Shown here piece after piece: positions 21,985-33,362 of a stretch of 64,000 bases of DNA. The notes below the pieces were generated by a model. The model was not told the origin of the DNA. It worked only from the letters and a program-made list of their open reading frames with translations, and did not search any database. Each line of letters begins with the position of its first letter. Position 1 is the first letter of the stretch. The DNA is taken from assembly GCA_026122225.1 (NCBI GenBank), contig JANEZZ010000983.1:1240001-1304000 (forward strand). Direction: 5' to 3'. The stretch comes from Heloderma charlesbogerti (Eukaryota > Chordata > Lepidosauria > Squamata > Helodermatidae). Both the position numbers and the translations under genes were made by a program.

Positions 21985-22850
21985 GTAAACCCCATTGGGG
22001 TATTTATTTATTTATTCATTTATTTTATACCCCACCTTTGTACCATGAAATGGTTAGGGATGTCAGAGAATTCCGCGACGGATCTCGGTGAGGCCAAATG
22101 CCAGTGCACTCAGCCCCCTGAAATACATGGCGGAACGAAGCCCCCGCCCCCCCAACCCACAAAAGGCATGCGGGATGAAGTCCCCCCCGCCCTCACCCTA
22201 CAAAAGGAGCATGAAACGGGGCACTTACCTGCTCCCATCCGCACTGCTTTGCTAATTCGCTTCCTCCTCTTCTTAGCTGTGAAAGGCTATGTAAATACTT
22301 ACGTAGGCTATCACAGCTAACGCAGGGTAGGGGGAAAAACCCCAGCATACGCAAATGGCGGCAGCTACCACCATTTGCGTACGCTGGTTTCCCCCCCCCC
22401 CCGTCGTGATCGGCTAAGTAAATATTTATGTAGCCTATCACGGCTCAATACAGGGATGCAAATGGCAGTGGCTATGACTTGGCCGTGGAGCGGAGCTGGC
22501 CGGGCAGGATTCCGGGGGGAGGGATGGAGCACCTCCCCCCCACCGCAGATGCCCCTCAGCAGAGCAAGGTAAGGGATTCGTACATCCCTAGAAATGGTGC
22601 TCAAGGTGGCTAACGATAACAAAAGCCAACATTTAAAATAAAAACAAATAAAATCATAAAACAAATACATAAGAAAATGCACACAACAATAACAGAATAA
22701 AAACAGCACCCAAACCAACAGACCAGCTTACGTGCCAAAGGCTCTGCTTGAATAACAACTTATTTGCCTGCTGGTGGAAGGACAGAGAGAGAGCCAACCT
22801 AGCTTCCCTCAGCAGGCCTGGGAGCAGGCATCATGAAGACTTCAATGGGG
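21985..22850 (-). mobile_element. L2-type LINE 3' end split by fold-back copy 8
   Basis: In reverse, 'ccttccaccagcaggcaaat' (near 22775) matches the L2 3' region at 17960. The 3' end is at the left, with an ATTTATTT tail near 22000-22030 and 'cccacctttgtaccatg'. Element 22055-22590 interrupts it. Confidence 0.65.
22055..22590 (+). mobile_element. Fold-back hAT-like element, copy 8 (short)
   Basis: Perfect duplication GAAATGGT (22047-22054, 22591-22598). Only two GATAGGCTA/GATCGGCTA hairpins (22277-22315, 22405-22443) surround a GCAAATGGCGGCAGCTACCACCATTTGCG centre (22351-22380). Donor-like motifs: a perfect reverse CAGGTAAGT at 22223-22231 and AAGGTAAGG at 22566-22574. Confidence 0.94.
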
Positions 22851-22902
22851 CTTACTCCTTCAAGATAAGGGGATGAAGGATTGCATCCCTAAAGGTCCTG
22901 AC

Positions 22903-23007
22903 TTAGGGCGCAATCCTATGCATGTTTAGACAGCATGGCTGGCTGGGGAATGCTGGGAGTTATAGGCATTTTTTTCTGTCTAAACATGCATAGATTTGTG
23001 CCCTTAA
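22903..23007. mobile_element. GCAATCCTATGCATGTTTA palindromic MITE
   Basis: The terminal arms TTAGGGCGCAATCCTATGC and its inverted partner ending TTGTGCCCTTAA enclose 'tgtttagacag' / 'ctgtctaaaca'. The whole is a 105-bp near-palindrome with the loop 'ctggggaatgctgggagtt'. The same unit recurs at 54918 and as a fragment at 45871. Confidence 0.75.
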
Positions 23008-23094
23008 TCATACTAGGAGTAGACCAACTGAAATCAATGGAACTTAAATTAGTCATGACTCACTTAAGCCCCATTGATTTTAGTGGGTCTGTTT

Positions 23095-24348
23095 TAGGGA
23101 TGTCACAGAATTTTGCCACGAATCTTGGGGAGGCCAAATGCCAGCACATTCGGCCCCCCGAAATCGGTGGCGAAATGGTCTGCTCCCCCCGCTCCCCCCG
23201 GGACGGGACTTACCTTGGGCGAATCTTCCTGGCGGTGGCGGCGGCTCTGGCAGCAGTTCGGCGGCGGCGGCCGGTCTTCTGACCAGCTGCTGCCGCCGCC
23301 ATTTCCAGTAAAAAAACCCCAAAAACAAAAAACGTGATAGGCTACGTAAAGATTTACATAGCCTATCACGGCTAGATTTTTAAAAACTACCATGATAGGC
23401 TACGTAAATGTTTACGTAGCCTATCACGGCTGCTTTAAAAGAAAAAAAAACACACATTTGCATTCCTTATTTTGACACGTCTTAGTCTACGTAAACATTT
23501 ATGTAGACTACGGTGAAAATCTTAAGGAGCGCCTCCAGCAGCACCAGACAGGCCGCTTAACAAGATCAGCCTCGGATGGCCTTCTCTCTGTCCCATCAGC
23601 CAGGACAGCTAGACTGGTGGGGATGAGGGAGAGGGCCTTTTCTGTGGTGGCCCCCACTCTGTGGAACTCCCTCCCTAGGGAACTCCGCCATGCCCCCTCT
23701 TTAATGAGCTTCCGTCGTGCATTAAAAACGTGGTTGTTCAGGCAGGCATTTGTGGTGGGTTAGGGTATTTTAGAAAATGTTTTTACTGTAGAATTTTATT
23801 GTTTTAAACTGTTTTATTGTATGTTGTACATCGCCCAGAGTGGCTGGCTGATCAGCCAGATGGGCGATTAATAAATTTAATAATAATAATAATAATAATA
23901 ATAAAATAAGGGGAACGCAAATAGCGTAGACGTTACGCTATTTGTGTTCCCCTTATTTTCACCGTCTTAGTCTACGTAAATGTTTACATAGACTAAGACA
24001 TGTCAAAATAAGGAACGCAAATGGCAGTGCCCATGGGCGCTGCCATTTACATACACGCTTTTTTTCCCTTTTAAATCAGCCGTGATAGGCTACGTAAACA
24101 TTTACGTAGCCTATCACGGCTGACTGCAGGGACGCAAACGATGGCGGCTATGGCCACTGCCATTTGCGGATCTGGCCGGCCAGGATTTGGGGGGGGGAGG
24201 GACGGAGCGCCTCCTCCCCGGCCAGAATTTCAGGGGGGAGAGACGGAGCGCCTCCCCCCCGGCCAGAATTTCAGGGGGAGGGACGGAGCACCTCCCCCCC
24301 ACCGCAAATCAATTTCGTTAAAAGGTAAGTGGCTTTCATACATCCCTA
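23095..24348 (+). mobile_element. Fold-back hAT-like element, copy 9, carrying an L2 insertion
   Basis: Flanks GTCTGTTT and ATCTGTTT agree at 7 of 8. GATAGGCTACGTAAA hairpins lie at 23333-23372, 23390-23430 and 24080-24121, and AGTCTACGTAAACATTTA hairpins at 23482-23511 and 23968-24000. The right arm holds three GC-rich units 'ggccagaatttcaggggg' (24175-24300). An L2 3' end (23521-23902) interrupts the central palindrome. Without it the element is about 870 bp. Confidence 0.93.
23521..23902 (+). mobile_element. L2-type LINE 3' end with (AAT)n tail
   Basis: A 5'-truncated L2 encodes the familiar ARLVGMRERAFSVVAPTLW-like stretch (23610-23665), followed by a 3' UTR with 'catcgcccagagtggctgg' and an (AATAAT)n tail. 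A short duplication AAAAT flanks it (23516-23520 and 23903-23907). The stretch is better preserved than the other L2 pieces in the window, consistent with a later insertion. Confidence 0.85.
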
Positions 24349-25066
24349 ATCTGTTTTAAGTATGATTAAGTCAGAATCCTATCCATTGTTTTTAAACTCT
24401 GCTTTCTGCATTGCTATTCCAGAGATTGCCTATTTTATTCTGCTCTTTTTATTCTTTAACTGGTATTTTTATATCACTGGGCTATCACTTGTATCCACCT
24501 CTTCAAGGAAAGGCAGGAGAGAAATGTTTCAAATAAAGAAATAATCTATTAACCTTTGATACCAACTCACAATTGCAAATGATCAGGAATGGGTAACTGC
24601 CAAGAAAAAAAAATGGATGTGAATTCCAATTACTAGAGACACTGGGAACAGCAGACAACTATGATGGAAATGTTTATCATTAAAAGATAGAAGGAGGAAG
24701 CCCAAGGTAAAGAAATAGAAAGTGACAGGTTCAACTGAATGGAACCCATCATAGAAAGGGAGGGTAGATTTGTGATAAATGAGCAAGTATTATCCTATTA
24801 GTGTTTGGAAACCTTCCTATACAATGCATTTATGAGGAACGAGGAAAGCATCATGATCCTCAGCAGACAGCAGCTCATTAGCAGCTCCCCATATTATATA
24901 AACTATCTGAAATGCCTAACTCAAAGCTGTTCCTTAAAAAATTATGAAACAAAGAACATTGAGAGCAAGCGAGAATGATTGTATAAGTCACAACAAACAA
25001 TTACTCACCCAATAAAAGTATGACAAGTTGTACTAAAGTTATTCATGTTAATTTTTATTATTTATA
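24349..25066. other. No recognised feature
   Basis: This is AT-rich sequence with no convincing gene or repeat. Confidence 0.5.
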
Positions 25067-25170
25067 TTGCGCTCATTTCACATGCCAGGAAGGTTATGCT
25101 CAAAATCCTACAAGCTAGGCTTCAGAAGTATGTGAACTGAGAACTACTGGAAGTACAAGCTGGGTTTTGA

Positions 25171-25921
25171 TAGGGATGGTAGAGAATTCCGCCATGGATT
25201 TCAGGGATGCACTGGCATTCGGCCCCCTGAAATCCATGGTGGAATGGCCCGCTCCCCGCCCCCCCGTAGATTCCCCCTGGGACGGCACTTACCTGGGGCG
25301 GATGCGGTGGATTTGGCAGCGGCAGCGGTTCTGGTGGCTGCGGCTCCGGCGGCTGGTCTCCTGGCCGGCTGCAGCCAGGCTGCTGCTGCCGCCATTGCCA
25401 TCCTTGCAGCCGTGATAGGCTACGTAAGAATTTATGTAGCCTATCATGGCTAATCCCCCCCCAAAACCCCCCAGTGTATGCAAATGGTGGCTACGGCGGC
25501 CACCATTTGCGTTCCCTATTTTTCACCAATTTATCTTACGTAAATATTTAAGTAAGATAAATTGGCGAAAAATAGGGAATGCAAATGGTGGCCGCTGTAG
25601 CAGCCACCATTTGCATATGCTGGTTTTTTTTTGGGGGGGGTGTTAGCCGTGATAGGCTACGTAAATTCTTACATAGCCTATCATGGCTGCCTGGCTGGAC
25701 GCAAATGGCGGCCGCTATGGCGGCCGCCATTTGCATCCGCGGCAGCCTGTCTGCGGCCGGAAATCCGGCTGCAGATGGCCCTAGCTGGCTGCTCTGTGGC
25801 CTGGCTGTGGAAAGGAGCCGGCTGTCGAGGATTCCAGGGGGGAGGACCAGATCGCCTCCCTCCACATCCCCCCCACTGCGAAAGATTCCATGAAACTGTA
25901 AGTGAGTTTCGTACATCCCTA
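25171..25921 (+). mobile_element. Fold-back hAT-like element, copy 10, inside BovB
   Basis: Flanks GGTTTTGA (25163-25170) and GGTTTCGA (25922-25929) agree at 7 of 8; the flank is BovB coding sequence. Hairpins: GATAGGCTACG at 25409-25450 and 25647-25686, and a different stem TTATCTTACGTAAATATTTA at 25531-25562. GCAAATGG-type stem pairs lie between them. The left donor-like motif is a reverse CAGGTAAGT near 25288; the right one is CTGTAAGTG near 25897. Confidence 0.93.
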
Positions 25922-25974
25922 GGTTTCGAAGAGGCAGAGGAACTAGAGATCAAATCGCCAACGTTTGCTGGATC

Positions 25975-26724
25975 ATGAAGAAAGCAAGAGAATTCCAGAA
26001 AAACATCTATTTCTGCTTCATTGACTATGCTAAAGCCTTTGATTGTGTGGATCACAACAAACTGTGGCAAATTCTGAAAGAGATGGGAGTACCAGACCAC
26101 TTTACCTGTCTCCTGAGAAACCTGTACGAGGGTCAAGAAGAAACAGTAAGAACTGGACATGGAACAACCAATTGGTTCCAAATTGGGAAAGGAGTACGAC
26201 AAGGCTGTATATTGTGGCCCTGCTTATTTAATTTATATGCAGAGTACATCATGAGAAATGCTGGGTTACATGAATCACAGGTTGGAATTAAGATTGCCGG
26301 GAGAATTATCAACAACCTCAGATACGCAGATGATACCACCCTAATGGCAGAAAGCGAAGGGGATGTAAAGAGCCTCTTGTTGAGGGTGAAAGTGGAGAGT
26401 GCAAAAGCTGGTTTGAAACTCAACATTAAAAAAACTAAGATCATGGCATCTGGCCCTATCACTTCCTGGCATATAGAAGGGGAAGAAATGGAAACAGTGA
26501 CAAATTTTATTTTCTTGAGCTCCAAGATCACCACAGATGGTGACTGTGGCCATGAAATTAAAAGATGCTTGCTCCTTGGGAGGAAAGCTATGGCAAACCT
26601 AGAGAGCATAATAAGAAGCAGAGACATCACCTTGCTGACAAAGGTCTGTATAATCAAAGCTATGGTTTTCCCAGTAGCAACGTATGGCTGTGAGAGCTGG
26701 ACTATAAGGAAGGCTAAGCGCTGA
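25975..26724 (+). pseudogene. BovB reverse transcriptase, C-truncated by a stop
   Basis: A 249-codon open frame of an RTE-type RT. Motif A, FIDYAKAFDCVDH, begins near residue 15. The motif B region GKGVRQGCILWPCLFNLYAE carries W where S is usual. Motif C, RYADDTTLMAE, is intact near residue 117, and GLKLNIKKTKIM follows. The frame stops at 26722-26724, where an arginine codon before RIDAF has become TGA; homologous codons continue after it. The listed start is only the first ATG. RT homology continues upstream into the segment before fold-back copy 10. It is not autonomous because the endonuclease is missing. Confidence 0.85.
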
Positions 26725-27097
26725 AGAATTGATGCTTTCGAACTGTGGTGCTGGAGAAGACTCTTACGAGTCCCCTGGACTGCAAGGAGGTTAAATCAGT
26801 CCATCCTAAAGGAAATCAACCCTGAGTGCTCACTGGAAGGACAGATACTGAAGCTGAAGCTCAAATATTTTGGCCACCTAATGCGAAGAGAAAAGTCACT
26901 GGAAAAGACCCTGATGCTGGGAAAGATTGAAGGCAAAAGGAGAAGGGGACGGCAGAGAATGAGATGGCTAGATAGCATCACTGATGCAATGAATATGAAC
27001 TTGAGCATGCTACAGGAGAGAGCGGAGGACAGGAAGGCCTGGCGTGCTATGGTCCATGGGGTCACGAAGAGTCGGACACGACTGAACGACTGAACAA

Positions 27098-27907
27098 CAA
27101 TAAATCAATATATACTGCCCTTGAAAAATAATGTAAGTGGAAAAGACATGCCCCTGCCTGAAGTTTACGTTTCAACACTGGGGGAAGCAACAAAAGGAGG
27201 GGAAGGGGGAGAGTAATAGAGTAGCTATGCACAAATGTAGTTTCATGTAGTTAGACTTCAGTTTGGTTAGGGGTGGAGGACTATATGGTCATAAGGTTCA
27301 ATGAAATAAAGGAATGGCTACATGCCCTGATCACCAACACCTTAAAGCACTTGAAAATCTAAAACAAAGTCGGTGCACACCAGAAACAGCAGTATTCTAG
27401 AATTACTGTCAGTGAGCTTTAAGAACCACCACTTTCAGCCAATGGGAGACATTTAGGGATATAAACTCTCAAGGACTAATCTATAATCTATTAAATGACT
27501 AAACATCATTCAACTCTGAAAATCCAAAAGGCATGGGATTACTGACAAGCCTTTTGTTTTAAAGAATAAAGGACTAATTAGGCCTTGGTGTAAAAAAGAC
27601 CCACTAATAGCTTAGCCAATTGAATATTCTGCAGTTGAAATGGACCCTTATATTGGGATTTGGTGTATAATTATCCTGGTTAACCATGTAACTTTTATAA
27701 AGTCTTTCATTATTAGGACATTTCAGGGTTCCTTTTACATGATAACAGGACAGGATAAGAGCATTCCGGTATGAAAGTACTGTGCAATTCTTTTTAGATA
27801 AATTGTCCTGCTCCATCTATACAATTGATAAGCTTCCTGTAAACAAACATCAGGCAAACCAAGAGGAAGTATACAGTATATATTTTAGAACAGCATTATT
27901 GAGTTAC
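27098..27907. other. No recognised feature
   Basis: I see nothing assignable. The open frames are short and lack family character. Confidence 0.5.
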
Positions 27908-28368
27908 TTAGGGTGCAATCCTATGTAAATAGTTAGCAGCCTCTGAACCCAGAGGCTGCCGACTATCCAATGCAGGGAGGGAGGATGGTGGTGACTCTGT
28001 TCTCCAGCCATCCTGCATTTCTGCTATTTGGGCAATTTTGCCTGTCTAGCACAGGCACTTCAGAAGAGAAGGGAAGGAGGCTGGGGCACATATAGGATTA
28101 AGTGAAAAGCAGCTTCCTTGGTCTCCTCCTCTCCATGCTCCTGGGAATGCTCCCTTCCCCTGTTTCCATGCTCCATTTACTGAGTGTGGAGAGGTGGCCA
28201 GCGTAGTTCTCTCTGCGCTGGCTACAAGGGGGAGAGGGAGAGGCCAGAGAGCACGGTTTCTTGGCTATGCATTTGGAGGCAGGGCTCTGACCTCATAGCC
28301 AGGAAACCAACCAATCCTATGGCCCCACAGATGCTGTCTAGGGGGCACAGGATTGCTCTTCCCAAGTA
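27908..28368. mobile_element. GCAATCCTAT-type MITE, long GC-rich subfamily
   Basis: The ends TTAGGGTGCAATCCTATG and 'caggattgctcttcccaag' are inverted partners. The left arm contains the hairpin GCAGCCTCTGAACCCAGAGGCTGC (27936-27959). Related copies with 'cacctccgaactcggagg' stems occur at 37121, 45956 and 48513. It is non-coding. Confidence 0.65.
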
Positions 28369-28799
28369 TTTTCCAGTGCTGTGTCTGAAAGAATAAAATG
28401 TGTCTGGAAGAATGCTTCTTGGAGGTGGGAAATAAATGATATTTCTTAGCATTGACTAGGTGTATGTTTAAGTATGTTAAACTAAGTATGTTTAAGTATG
28501 TTAAACTAATTTGTACTAAGTATTAGTATACATTAAAGGGATTTTTCTTTGCCTTTTGTCATGCTAGCATTTTCTAACTGCATTGGAAATTCTACACCAA
28601 TATTCACTTGATTTGTCTCTGTATTCTTCAAATTCCTTCCATTCAGCACAAGTTCATCTATGATCTGCACACTTTTGTCTCATTCTGCCATACCACTCTT
28701 TGTCATGCCTTGAGCAGCCTTCCTTCCTCTTTTCTAAAGTTGGACGGATCTGTCAATTCCATTTTCCCTCAGTTCCTCATTTTTCCAATCTTAAATTCA

Positions 28800-29260
28800 T
28801 TTCGACCCGAACTTTGACAATTTTTCCAATTTTCAGTTCAGAGCATCCTGAATTTTGAGATTTTTTTAAAAAGTTTGCATAAAAATTGGTACACATTTTT
28901 GTGTGCATTTCTCTTAATCAATACATTTTTGTACACAATTTCACCGAATACACATATTTTATTGCAATCAATTTTGGTATAGATGCAGGTTTAGAAATAT
29001 TTACTGCAATTTAAATAGAAATCCAATACATTGCACCATAGTGAGGAAGACTGTGACCAGCCAGGGGTGCCTGTTCAGTCTGCTGTCTAGGTACTAACTG
29101 CTGACTGGCAACTTCAGTAAGGCTCCTGCTCTCGCTTATGATTCTTATCTTTAAGCCAGGCATAGACTGGACAGCTCTTCAAACAGAGGACACCCTCAAA
29201 CAGAGGACTGTCTTCTGACACCCCTTCAACCAGAGGGCTGTCCTCTGTAAAGCAGAACAT
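28800..29260. repeat. Unclassified dispersed repeat, copy 1
   Basis: The blocks 'ccaggggtgcctgttcagtc', 'tctttaagccaggcatagac' and 'cttcaaacagaggac' near 29060-29220 recur in the same order at about 61590-61730 ('tgcctgttcagtctgctgta', 'taaaccaggcttggactgg'). The left part is AT-rich. No termini or coding text were recognised. Confidence 0.6.
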
Positions 29261-30120
29261 ATGGCCACCCTAATTCCACCCTAGCCACTTCACTGTCTGC
29301 AGGCTTCCAAGTCTTATACTGTTACAGCTTCCTCAAAGCCTTTGTCTGGTCACTCTGTGCCTCTGGTCTGACCATTATATTTCTGTTTATGACTAGCCTA
29401 GTCACTCTTTTAATGCTTAGGCTCTCTCTCTCTTTTTTTTTAAAGCCAATTCCTTGGAGTCTTGTTTTTACAGCACCCCCCCAAAAAAACAAAAGGTGGT
29501 CACCCTTGCAGAAAAAACATTTTTGCAATGTCTTTTTTATCTCCCTTTTTATATGGGCAACATTACATTAAAGGAGGATTTTATTACCTGTGGTATGGTC
29601 AGACAGACATTAGTATACGCTGTAAGCACTGTAAAATGTGTCTAAGTTCTATAAAATGTAGCAGCGCCTCACCATTTAAACTGAATTACATTACTATGAA
29701 AATTTCCCATCCTCACAAAATACCTTTTTATGTTTTCAAAGAAGCAAATCACTCCAGCAGGTTTTAAAGCTACGTCACTCTAAAAATATCATTTTCATAG
29801 AACTATCCCCATTATTATTCTCATTATAAGCTTCATACATTGAATACATTTCTTGGTGCTATGGTCATTACCACACTGTAGATAAAGTTTTCATCTGCTA
29901 ATCTCAAATAAATGAGTAAAACATTTGATGTGCTAAATCCTAGAATGCCTTCTAGCTCCCTGGCATAGTCTGGAAATAAAAACCATTTTAGTATTAAGGT
30001 ATTTGCAGCCCAAGCAATTCTAAGATGCTGAGATTCACAATGTATGATGAGCCCCTTTGGCCAGGGGTACAGAACCTCAGGGGAGAATTCAGTTTTTGAG
30101 AAGTTCTAGGGGGCTGCATA
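29261..30120. other. No recognised feature
   Basis: Nothing assignable was seen. Confidence 0.45.
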
Positions 30121-30128
30121 CCAGTGGT

Positions 30129-33100
30129 TTTTGTTGTTCAGTCATTAAGTCGTGTCCGACTCTTCGTGACCCCATGGACCATAGCACGCCAGGCCTTCCT
30201 GTCCTGCGCTCTCTCCCAGAGTGTGCTCAGGTTCATATTCATTGCATCGGTGATGCTTTCTAGCCATCTCATCCTCTGCCATCCCCTTCTCCTTTTGCCT
30301 TCAATCCTTCCCAGCATCAGGGTCTTTTCCAGGGAGTTTTCTCTTCGCATTAGGTGGCCAAACTATTTGAGCTTCAGCTTTATTATCTGTCCTTCCAATG
30401 AGCAGTCAGGGTTGATTTCCTTTAGGATTGACTGATTTGACCTCCTTGCAGTCCAGAGGACTCGTAAGAGTCTTCTCCAGCACCACAGTTTGAAAGCATC
30501 AATTGTTCAGCGCTCAGCCTTCCTTATAGTCCAGCTCTCACAGCCATACATTACTACTGGGAAAACCATAGGTTTGATTACATGGACCTTTGTCAGCAAG
30601 GTGATGTCTCTACTTCTTATTATGCTGTCTAGGTTTGCCATAGCTTTCCTCCCAAGGAGCAAGCGTCTTTTAATTTCATGGCTACAGTCACCATCTGTGG
30701 TGATCTTGGAGCCCAAGAAAATAAAATCTGTCACTGCTTCCATTTCTTCCCCTTCTATATGCCAGGAAGTGATAGGGCCAGATACCATGATCTTCGTTTT
30801 TTTAATGTTGAGTTTCAAACCAGCTTTTGCACTCTTCACTTTCACCCTCAGCAAGAGGCTCTTTAGATCCTCTTCGCTTTCTGCCATTAGGGTGGTATCG
30901 CCTGTGTATCTGAGATTGTTCATAATTCTCCCAGCAATCTTAATTCTGACCTGTGATTCATCCAACCTGGTGTTTCTCATGATGTACTCTGCATATAAGT
31001 TAAATAAGCAGGGCGACAATATGCAGCCTTGTTGTACTCCTTTCCCAATTTTGAACCAATAGGTTGTTCCATGTCTGGTTCTTACTGTTGCTTCTTGACC
31101 CTCGTACAGGTTTCTCAGGAGACAGGTAAGGTGGTCTGGTACTCCCGTCTCTTTCAGAATTTGCCAGAGTTTGTTGTGATCCACACAATCAAAGGCTTTA
31201 GCATAGTCAATGAAGCAGAAATAGATGTTTTTCTGGAATTCTCTTGCTTTCTCCATGATGCAGCGAATGTTGGCGATTTGATCTCTAGTTCCTCTGCCTC
31301 TTCGGAACCCATCTTGTACTTCTGGGAGTTCTCGGTTCACTTACTGCTGAAGCTTAGCTTGTAGAATTTTGAGCATAACCTTGCTGGCATGTGAAATGAG
31401 TGCAATGGTAGTTTGAACACCCTTTGGCGTTGCCCTTCTTTGGAATTGGAATGTAAACTGACCTTTTCCAGTCTTGTGGCCACTGTTGAGTGTTCCAAAT
31501 TGGTTGGCATCTTGAGTGCAGCACTTTAACAGCATCATCTTTTAGGATTTTAAATAGCTCAGCTGGAATACTGTCATCTCCGCTAGCTTTGTTGTTACTA
31601 ATGCTTCCTAAGGCCCACTTGACTTCATTCTCTAGGATGTCCGGCTCAAGTTCAGTGAGCGCACTATCATGGCTATCAGGGACATTCAGATCTTTCCTGT
31701 ATAGTTCTTCTGTGTATTCTTTCCACCTCTTCTTAATCTCATCTGCTTCTGTTAGGTCCCTGCCTTCTTTGTCCTTTATCATGCCCGTCTTTGCACAAAA
31801 CGTTCCCTTGAGATCTCCGATTTTCTTGAAAAGATCTCTAGTCTTCCCGATTCTATTGTTTTCTTCGATTTCTTTGCATTGTTCATTTAAGAAGGCCTTC
31901 TTGTCTCTCCTTGCTATTCTCTGGAACTCTGCATTCAGTTGCATATATCTTCCCCTTTCTCCCCTGCTTTTCACTTCCCTTCTTTCCTCAGCTATTTGTA
32001 AAGCCTCATCAGACATCCACTTTGCTTTCTTGCATTTCTTTTGCTTTGGGATGGATTTCGTTGCTGCCTCTGAACAATGTTACGGACCTCCATCCATAAT
32101 TCCTCAGGCACTCTGTCTATCAGGTCTAATCCCTTAAATCTATTCGTCACCTCGACTGTATATTCATAAGGGATATGATTTAGGTCATACCTGAATGGTT
32201 TAGTGGTTTTCCCTACGTTCTTCAATTTAAGCCAAAATTTTGCAGCAAGAAACTCATGATCTGAGCCACAGTCAGCTCCAGGTCTTGTTTTGACTGACTG
32301 TATAGAGCTTCTCCATCTTTGGCTGCAAAGGACATAATCCATCTGATTTTGATATTGACCATCTGGTGATGTCCATGTGTAGAGTCGCCTGTTGTGCTGT
32401 TGGAAAAGAGTGTTTGCTCTGATCAGCGTGGTCTCTTGGCAAAACTCTATTAGCCTTTGTCCTACTTCATTTTGTACACCAAGGCCATGCCTGCCTGTTA
32501 TCCCAGTGATTTATTGACTTCCTACTTTAGCATTCCAATCCCCTATGATGAAAATGACATCTTTTTTTTGTTCTAGAAGGTGTTGTAGGTCTTCATAGAA
32601 CCGATCAACCTCAGCTTCTTCAGCCTCAGTGGTTGGGGCATAGACTTGAATTACTGTGATGTTGAATGGTTTGCCTTGGATTCATACTGAGATCATTCTA
32701 TCATTTTTGAGATTGTACCCCAGTACTGCTTTTCCCATCCTTTTGTTGGCTATGAGTGCTACTCCATTTCTTCTAAGGGATTCTTGCCCACAGTAGTAGA
32801 TATGATGGTCACCTGAATTAAATTTGCCCATGCTTGTCCATTTTAGTTCGCTGATTCCCAAGATGTCAATGTTCAATCTTTCCATCTCATGTTTGACCAC
32901 CTCCAGCTTACCTGATTCATTGATCTTACATTCCAGGTTCCTAAACAATATTGTTCTTTACAGCATCGGATTTTCTTTTCACCACCAGACACATCCACAG
33001 CTGAGTGTCCTTTTGGCTTTGGCCCAGCCGCTTCACTCTTTCTGGCGCTACTTGGAAATTCCCTCTGCTCTTCCCCAGTAGTATATTGGACACCTTCTGA

Positions 33101-33354
33101 CCTGAGGGTCTCATCTTCTGGTGTCATATCTTTTAGGCTTGTGATACGTTCCATGGGGTTTTCTTGGCGAGAATACTGGAGTGGGTTGCCATTTCCTTCT
33201 TCAGTGGACCACATTTTGTCAGAACTCTCCACCATGACCTGTCCATCTTGGGTGGCCCTGCACGGCATAGCTTATGTCTTCACTGAGTTACGCAAGCCCC
33301 TTCGCCACAACAAGGCAGTGATCCATGAAAGGGCAGTGATGCATGAAGGGGATT
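30129..33354 (-). mobile_element. Full-length BovB (RTE) LINE, minus strand, inactive
   Basis: This is a 3.2-kb BovB in reverse. The 3' end with a (TTG)n-like tail is at 30129-30150 and the 5' end 'atgcatgaaggggatt' at about 33340-33354. The flanking duplication CCAGTGGT (30121-30128, 33355-33362) is perfect. Length and both ends fit a complete element. Internal order, minus strand: leader and EN (33268-31992), connecting region (32016-31354), RT (31340-30507), C-terminal part and 3' end. Frameshifts and a mutated RT motif make it dead. Confidence 0.95.
30507..33268 (-). pseudogene. BovB ORF (endonuclease plus reverse transcriptase), broken
   Basis: Reading the minus strand: GTWNVRSMNQ (EN motif with the first catalytic Asn) near 32955, then a frameshift; ILGISELKW (catalytic Glu) near 32850; DYVLCSQRW and CGSDHEF (catalytic Asp/His) near 32330-32260; a connecting domain with ELFKILKDDAVKVLH at about 31560-31510; then a 277-codon RT piece with FIDYAKAFDCVDH and GKGVQQGCILSPCLFN. 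The RT motif C reads RYTGDTTLM instead of RYADD. At least three frame breaks separate the pieces. The equivalent 5' half at 62949 is intact. Confidence 0.9.
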
Positions 33355-33362
33355 CCAGTGGT

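Larger units (their letters stand above)
25067..27097 (+). mobile_element. BovB (RTE) LINE, 5'-truncated, split by fold-back copy 10
   Basis: BovB begins with 'attgcgctcatttcacatg' (RT N-terminal region), is cut at 25170 within codons for EVQAGF, and resumes at 25922 with codons for GFRRGRGTRDQIA. It continues through the RT to the typical 3' end 'agtcggacacgactgaacga' and an AACAACAATAAA tail (27069-27097). The endonuclease half is absent. Confidence 0.92.
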
